Shown here piece after piece: positions 60,110 through 64,000 of a DNA stretch of 64,000 bases. A model generated the notes under the pieces. It was not told the origin of the DNA. It did no database searches and saw nothing but the letters and a program-made list of their open reading frames with translations. Numbering within the stretch: the first letter of the stretch is position 1; each line of letters begins with the position of its first letter. Made by a program: the position numbers and the translations under genes. The stretch spans positions 62,001-126,000 of the forward strand of contig NZ_LYXE01000182.1 in the NCBI RefSeq assembly GCF_002532075.1, in the 5' to 3' direction. The stretch is from Candidatus Chloroploca asiatica (lineage in GTDB: Bacteria; Chloroflexota; Chloroflexia; Chloroflexales; Chloroflexaceae).

Positions 60110-61360
60110 ATGGACTGGTTTACGATCCTGCTGATGCTGGTGACCGGGCTGGCATTGCTGGTAGCGGGCGGTGAGTTGCTGGTGCGGGGTGCGTCGAGTG
60201 TCGCCGCGGCCTTTGGTATCTCGCCCCTGGTGATCGGGCTGACCGTGGTGGCCTTTGGCACCAGTTCACCCGAACTGGCGGTGAGCATCCAGGCAGGCCT
60301 CGCGGGCAACCCCGACATCGCTGTTGGCAATGTGGTGGGTTCAAACATCTTCAACGTGCTGCTCATCCTCGGGGTCTGCACGCTGATCCTACCGCTGCTG
60401 GTCTCACGGCAACTGGTGCGCCGCGAAGTGCCGATCATGATCGGCATCTCCTTCCTGCTGCTGCTCCTGGCCTTCGACGGCAAGATCGGCCTGCTAGACG
60501 GCCTGCTGCTCTTCGCTGGCATCGTCGGCTATACTGGCTGGTCGGTGATCGCGAGCCGCAGGGAGACGGCGTCTGCGAAGGGCAACGAGGAGTCGGTGAC
60601 GATCGATACCATCGCCGCGAAGAGTCCCCTCTGGCTTGGTGGGGCAATGGCAGTGCTGGCTCTGGCCGTGGCGGGTTTCTTCTTCGGCTGGTTCAATGTT
60701 GCAGTGGTCGGCTTGCTCGCCGTAGGCACGGTGCTCTTCATCGCCGGTTCGCTCTTCGGCAAAAGTGGTACCACAAAGGGCGGCGACATCGCCCACCAGG
60801 TCGGCTTTATCACCGTAGGCCTCGGTACCCTGATGCTCGGCGCAGACTACCTGATCGACTCCTCAACGACGATCGCCCGCAGCCTTGGTGTCAGCAACCT
60901 GATCATCGGCCTGACGATCGTCGCCGCTGGCACCTCATTACCCGAGCTCGCCACCTCGATCATCGCCACCATTCGCAAGGAGCGCGACATCGCCATCGGC
61001 AACATTGTTGGCTCGAATATCTTCAACATTCTCGGCATTCTCGGCCTCTCGGCAATCGTGACGCCGGGCGGGTTAAACGTGAACCCACAGGTGATCAGCT
61101 TTGATCTGCCGATCATGATCGCCGTCGCGGTGGCCTGCCTGCCAATTTTCTTCACAGGGTTCACCATCGCCCGCTGGGAGGGCGTCTTCTTTCTGGGCAG
61201 CTACGTTGCGTACACCGCGTTCCTGATCCTGGTGGCAACCAACAACCCGGCCCGCGAAACCTTCCAGAACACGATGCTATTGGTGTTGTCCGTGGTCGCC
61301 GTGGCACTGCTCTGGACCAGTGTGCAGTTTTTTCGCAATACCGCAAAACTAACGCTGTGA
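60110..61360 (+). CDS. Calcium/sodium:cation antiporter (CaCA family, YrbG-like)
   Basis: 416 residues from the ATG at 60110, with AAAGGAG upstream. Both inverted alpha repeats are clear: VVAFGTSSPELAVSI (alpha-1) with GNVVGSNIFNVLLILG, and IVAAGTSLPELATSI (alpha-2) with GNIVGSNIFNILGILG. The two glutamates in SSPEL and SLPEL and the N in GSNIFN form the ion sites. About ten membrane helices plus an extra pair in the central loop (WLGGAMAVLALAVAGFFFGW, VVGLLAVGTVLFIAGSLF) make it longer than usual YrbG (about 325). It would exchange Na+ or H+ for Ca2+. Confidence 0.93.
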   Translation: MDWFTILLMLVTGLALLVAGGELLVRGASSVAAAFGISPLVIGLTVVAFGTSSPELAVSIQAGLAGNPDIAVGNVVGSNIFNVLLILGVCTLILPLLVSRQLVRREVPIMIGISFLLLLLAFDGKIGLLDGLLLFAGIVGYTGWSVIASRRETASAKGNEESVTIDTIAAKSPLWLGGAMAVLALAVAGFFFGWFNVAVVGLLAVGTVLFIAGSLFGKSGTTKGGDIAHQVGFITVGLGTLMLGADYLIDSSTTIARSLGVSNLIIGLTIVAAGTSLPELATSIIATIRKERDIAIGNIVGSNIFNILGILGLSAIVTPGGLNVNPQVISFDLPIMIAVAVACLPIFFTGFTIARWEGVFFLGSYVAYTAFLILVATNNPARETFQNTMLLVLSVVAVALLWTSVQFFRNTAKLTL

Positions 61361-61935
61361 GGTCTGGTCTATTTGTGTTATTGGCGGCGTTCGATCTGGC
61401 GGCGTGGCTCCTGGCTCGTCCCGTACAGCCGCTTATGGCGCTGATTGGGCAAACGCGGATGCGCGAACCCGAAGTGATGTTAACGGCAGCCGTTCGACAG
61501 GTAGTCGAGGGCACAACGGATGACCAAAGTGAACGATTATTGGCAGAATTATTGCTTCTATGCACTGACGAGGAGATAGCAGCAATGGCTGAACAGATTA
61601 TTATGCGCGATTACGGTTTGCCTGAGACTCCGATGATGCGCAAACTGCGTGAGCAGGGTCGCGAAGAGGGTCAGTTTGCCGTGTTGCTGCGCCTGTTGGA
61701 ACGTCGCTGTGGTGTCGTACCTGCGACATTATTGAACCAGGTAGAGCAACTGTACAAAGATGTGACCGTTGTGGCTGTTGATCCAGAGGTGGCACGGAGT
61801 GAACCAGCGGGCGGGGGCGATCTTTGGGAGCGTGCCCCATCCAAAGACGCTCACGCGAAGACGCTTACGCAAAGGTGCGCAGGGCGCGCAGGGCGCGCGC
61901 CCCTCCGCGAAAACCTTTGCGCCTTTGCGCCATGA
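61357..61935 (+). pseudogene. Rpn/PD-(D/E)XK transposase-type nuclease, C-terminal fragment
   Basis: 192 residues from a GTG overlapping the antiporter stop. The recognisable part (about 50-140) is the helical C-terminal region of Rpn/DUF4351 proteins: RLLAELLLLCTDEEIAAMAE, YGLPETPMMRKLREQGREEG, LLRLLERRCGVVPATLLNQV. The N-terminal nuclease core is absent, and the ORF runs into GACGCTCACGCGAAGACGC repeat DNA, so the end is spurious. It is probably a decayed mobile-type nuclease gene. Confidence 0.6.
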
Positions 61936-62298
61936 TCACCCGGGCGTTCCGGTAGCGGTGACTGGTGCATCCACCGCCACGGAAAAAGTTAATTGTGCAT
62001 AACCATACAAAAAAAGATCTTCACGCAGGGCTTCATCAACCTTCACTATCGCGGGTTCGCGGCTATGGTATGCTCAGACCAGGAGCCTCCCTGCATCATC
62101 GCCATGCTGACCGTGCGTTGGGTTGTTCCCGCGGTGGGTCGTGTCCACCTGATCCTTTTCCGTACGCCGGCGATGAAGCGTCGCGATGCGCAGGAGGCCG
62201 TCTTTGCCCACCCTGCGCCCGTGGCGCGCCCGTGGCCTCGCTGACGCCATCGTGTGCAGAGGCACGGCGGGTGGTGATGGTACGAAGGGAGACCCGTG
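61936..62298. other. Gene-free region before the RCC1-repeat gene
   Basis: About 360 bases. It begins in repeat DNA (GCGCCTTTGCGCC near 61918) and shows no coding frame or clear promoter. A GAAGGGAG ribosome site at its right end serves the next gene. Confidence 0.5.
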
Positions 62299-64000
62299 AT
62301 GCGTCGCATCTTCATGCTCTTGCTCATGATCGTCGGCCTCGGGGTTCCGCTGTTGTTGACCAGCCTCACGTCGCTGGCGGCGCCGCCAGTGCATGAACCG
62401 CTGGCATCGGCGGCGGCACAAACGGTGATCGATCTGCATTCGCACGCCATCCGCGATCTCAGCAGCACCGACCTGCCCCAGGTGAGCGCTGGCGGCGATC
62501 GTACGTGTGTCATCAACCGCGCCGGGCAGTTGTCTTGCTGGGGCGCATCTTCTGAGGTACCATCCGACCTTGGCGCAGTCAGTCAAGTCAGTGTGGGTGG
62601 TGGTCACATTTGTGCGGTGACGGCGAACGGGGCGTTGCGTTGCTGGGGGGCGAACGGAAACGGCCAGGCGGAGGTTCCAGGTCATCTGGGTGTTGTGAGC
62701 CAGGTCAATGCAGGTGGTGAGCACACCTGTGCGGTGACGATGGACGGGGCCTTGCGCTGCTGGGGGAGGAATAATGACGCTCAGGCGACTGTGCCGAGTG
62801 ACCTCAGCGCGGTCAGTCAGGTCAGCGCGGGTAATCGTCACACCTGTGCGGTGACGTTGGCGGGGGCGTTGCGCTGCTGGGGCTGGAACGAGTACGGCCA
62901 GGTGACCGTGCCGGGCGACCTCGGTGCCGTGAGCCAGGCCAGCGCGGGTTTTGGTCACACCTGTGCGGTGACTAGGTCGGGCACAGTGCGCTGTTGGGGC
63001 GCGAATGGGTTTGAACAGAGCAGCGTGCCGGTGAATCTTGGCCCAGTGGTGCAGGTCAACACAGGCGGCGGGCACACGTGTGCGGTGACCACCGAAGGTA
63101 TGCTGCGCTGCTGGGGCGGAGCCGGGTATGGTGAGAGTGCTGTCCCTGCCGACCTGGGGGTGGTTTTCCAGATGAGTACCGGTTCTTATCATACCTGTGC
63201 GCTGACTATTGACGGCAGTACACTAAGCTGTTGGGGGGCGAACGGAAGCGGCCAGGCAGCGATACCGGGAGATCTCGGCACGGTCAGCCAGGTCAGCGCG
63301 GGTGCTGCTCACACCTGTGCGGTGGCGGCAGATGGGTTACTGCACTGCTGGGGATGGAACAAGTACGGCCAGACAGAGGTACCAGATGACCTGGGCGCGG
63401 TGAGCCAGGTCAGCGCGGGGGGGACGTATACGTGCGCAGTGATGGCGCGCGGTACGGTGCGCTGCTGGGGGTACAACGAGTGGGGCCAGGCGGAGGTGCC
63501 GGGCGACCTGGGCGCGGTCAGCCAGATCAGCGCGGGTGGGTCGCACGCCTGTGCATTGACGACGACCGGGAATCTGCGCTGCTGGGGGAATAACTCGTAC
63601 GGCAAGGCGACGGTGCCATCCGACCTCGGCGCAGTCAGCCAGGTCAGCGCAGGTGCTCATCACACCTGTGCATTGACAGCGCGAGGGGCGCTGCGCTGCT
63701 GGGGGAGTAACTCTTACGGTAAGGTGACGGTACCGGATGACCTCGGTGCAGTCAGCCAGGTCAGTGTGGGGGCTAATCACACCTGTGCGATCGGGGCGAT
63801 CAGGACACTGCATTGTTGGGGGGAAAATACCCTCGGCCAGGCGACCGTGCCGACGGATCTCGGTCTGGTCAGCCAGGTCAGCGCAGGAGGTGGGCACACG
63901 GCCGCGGTGAAAGCCGATGGAACCTTGCGTTACTGGGGGCAAAACGAAGCTGGACAAGCGACAGTACCGGAAGACCTCGGTGCTATCAGTCAGGTTCGTG
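62299..64000 (+). CDS. Secreted RCC1-like beta-propeller protein with paired cysteines (3' end off window)
   Basis: 567 codons are visible and the frame is open at the right edge. Translation from the ATG at 62299 follows a GAAGGGAG site. A signal peptide is present (FMLLLMIVGLGVPLLLTSLT). From residue 61 on, thirteen RCC1/BNR-type repeats of about 39 residues run in series: VSAGGxHTCAVTxxGxLRCW followed by a turn and VPxDLGAVSQ. Twelve repeats have one cysteine in HTC and one in RCWG, as expected for a disulfide within each blade outside the cell. Repeat 13 has lost both at once (HTAAV, RYWG). The nucleotide repeat is 117 bp. Such propellers bind proteins or carbohydrates; the ligand is unknown. 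Confidence 0.9.
   Translation, partial: MRRIFMLLLMIVGLGVPLLLTSLTSLAAPPVHEPLASAAAQTVIDLHSHAIRDLSSTDLPQVSAGGDRTCVINRAGQLSCWGASSEVPSDLGAVSQVSVGGGHICAVTANGALRCWGANGNGQAEVPGHLGVVSQVNAGGEHTCAVTMDGALRCWGRNNDAQATVPSDLSAVSQVSAGNRHTCAVTLAGALRCWGWNEYGQVTVPGDLGAVSQASAGFGHTCAVTRSGTVRCWGANGFEQSSVPVNLGPVVQVNTGGGHTCAVTTEGMLRCWGGAGYGESAVPADLGVVFQMSTGSYHTCALTIDGSTLSCWGANGSGQAAIPGDLGTVSQVSAGAAHTCAVAADGLLHCWGWNKYGQTEVPDDLGAVSQVSAGGTYTCAVMARGTVRCWGYNEWGQAEVPGDLGAVSQISAGGSHACALTTTGNLRCWGNNSYGKATVPSDLGAVSQVSAGAHHTCALTARGALRCWGSNSYGKVTVPDDLGAVSQVSVGANHTCAIGAIRTLHCWGENTLGQATVPTDLGLVSQVSAGGGHTAAVKADGTLRYWGQNEAGQATVPEDLGAISQVR

Noticed and set aside
62074-63957. Long minus-strand ORFs opposite the RCC1 repeats
   Set aside because: They mirror the 117-bp repeat on the other strand; the plus frame has the signal peptide, ribosome site and a conserved repeat fold.

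Overview
The window looks like chromosomal DNA of a member of the Chloroflexota, most likely a filamentous anoxygenic phototroph of the class Chloroflexia. This is inferred from a PucC/LhaA-type bacteriochlorophyll delivery (BCD) family MFS protein, two CrtY-type lycopene cyclase paralogues, the selenium-linked purine catabolism genes (ssnA, fused xanthine dehydrogenase, ygeW, ygeY), a sugar-nucleotide transferase/phosphomannomutase fusion, and many short dispersed repeats. No rRNA or other decisive taxonomic marker is present.

Layout. 1-10.6 kb: a partial membrane glycosyltransferase-like gene, a CIA30-domain protein, a thioredoxin-fold protein without cysteines, rho between two lycopene cyclase paralogues, a short ComEC, a lipoprotein and a SIMPL protein. 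10.6-21 kb: a long minus-strand purine/pyrimidine catabolism group (esterase, ygeY, ygeW, two PreA-like oxidoreductases, a small unknown, fused xanthine dehydrogenase, ssnA). 21-25.7 kb: cyclophilin, an LLM oxidoreductase, two NAD-dependent sugar epimerases, tRNA-Leu and an unknown.

25.8-35.7 kb is the accessory core. A nested pair of MITE-like elements lies just upstream of a complete diversity-generating retroelement (DGR). The DGR consists of a membrane-anchored NACHT ATPase whose C-terminal formylglycine-generating-enzyme (FGE/C-type-lectin-like) domain carries the variable repeat, followed by the reverse transcriptase, the Avd protein and, last, the template repeat. Over a gap-free 70-bp alignment, 13 of 14 template/variable differences fall on template adenines, which is the DGR signature. 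A single-chain nuclease-methylase restriction enzyme follows, bracketed by identical 31-bp direct repeats.

35.8-50 kb: the sugar-nucleotide transferase fusion, a LiaF-like protein, an EEP-family phosphodiesterase, a gamma-glutamylcyclotransferase, an M14 peptidase, a TerB protein, an acyl-CoA synthetase, a TPM-domain coiled-coil gene split at an A7 run (possible -1 frameshift), and a tandem ThyX. 50-64 kb: the BCD transporter behind a structured, terminator-ended leader or small RNA, an ABC exporter, a broken GGDEF gene, tRNA-Asn, smpB, an MFS permease, a KdpDE-like two-component pair, a CaCA antiporter flanked by gene remnants, and a secreted RCC1-repeat protein running off the right edge.

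Nine long, perfect short-loop hairpins (stems of 16-26 bp) punctuate gene ends. Three of them lie between divergent genes, where a simple terminator role does not explain them.
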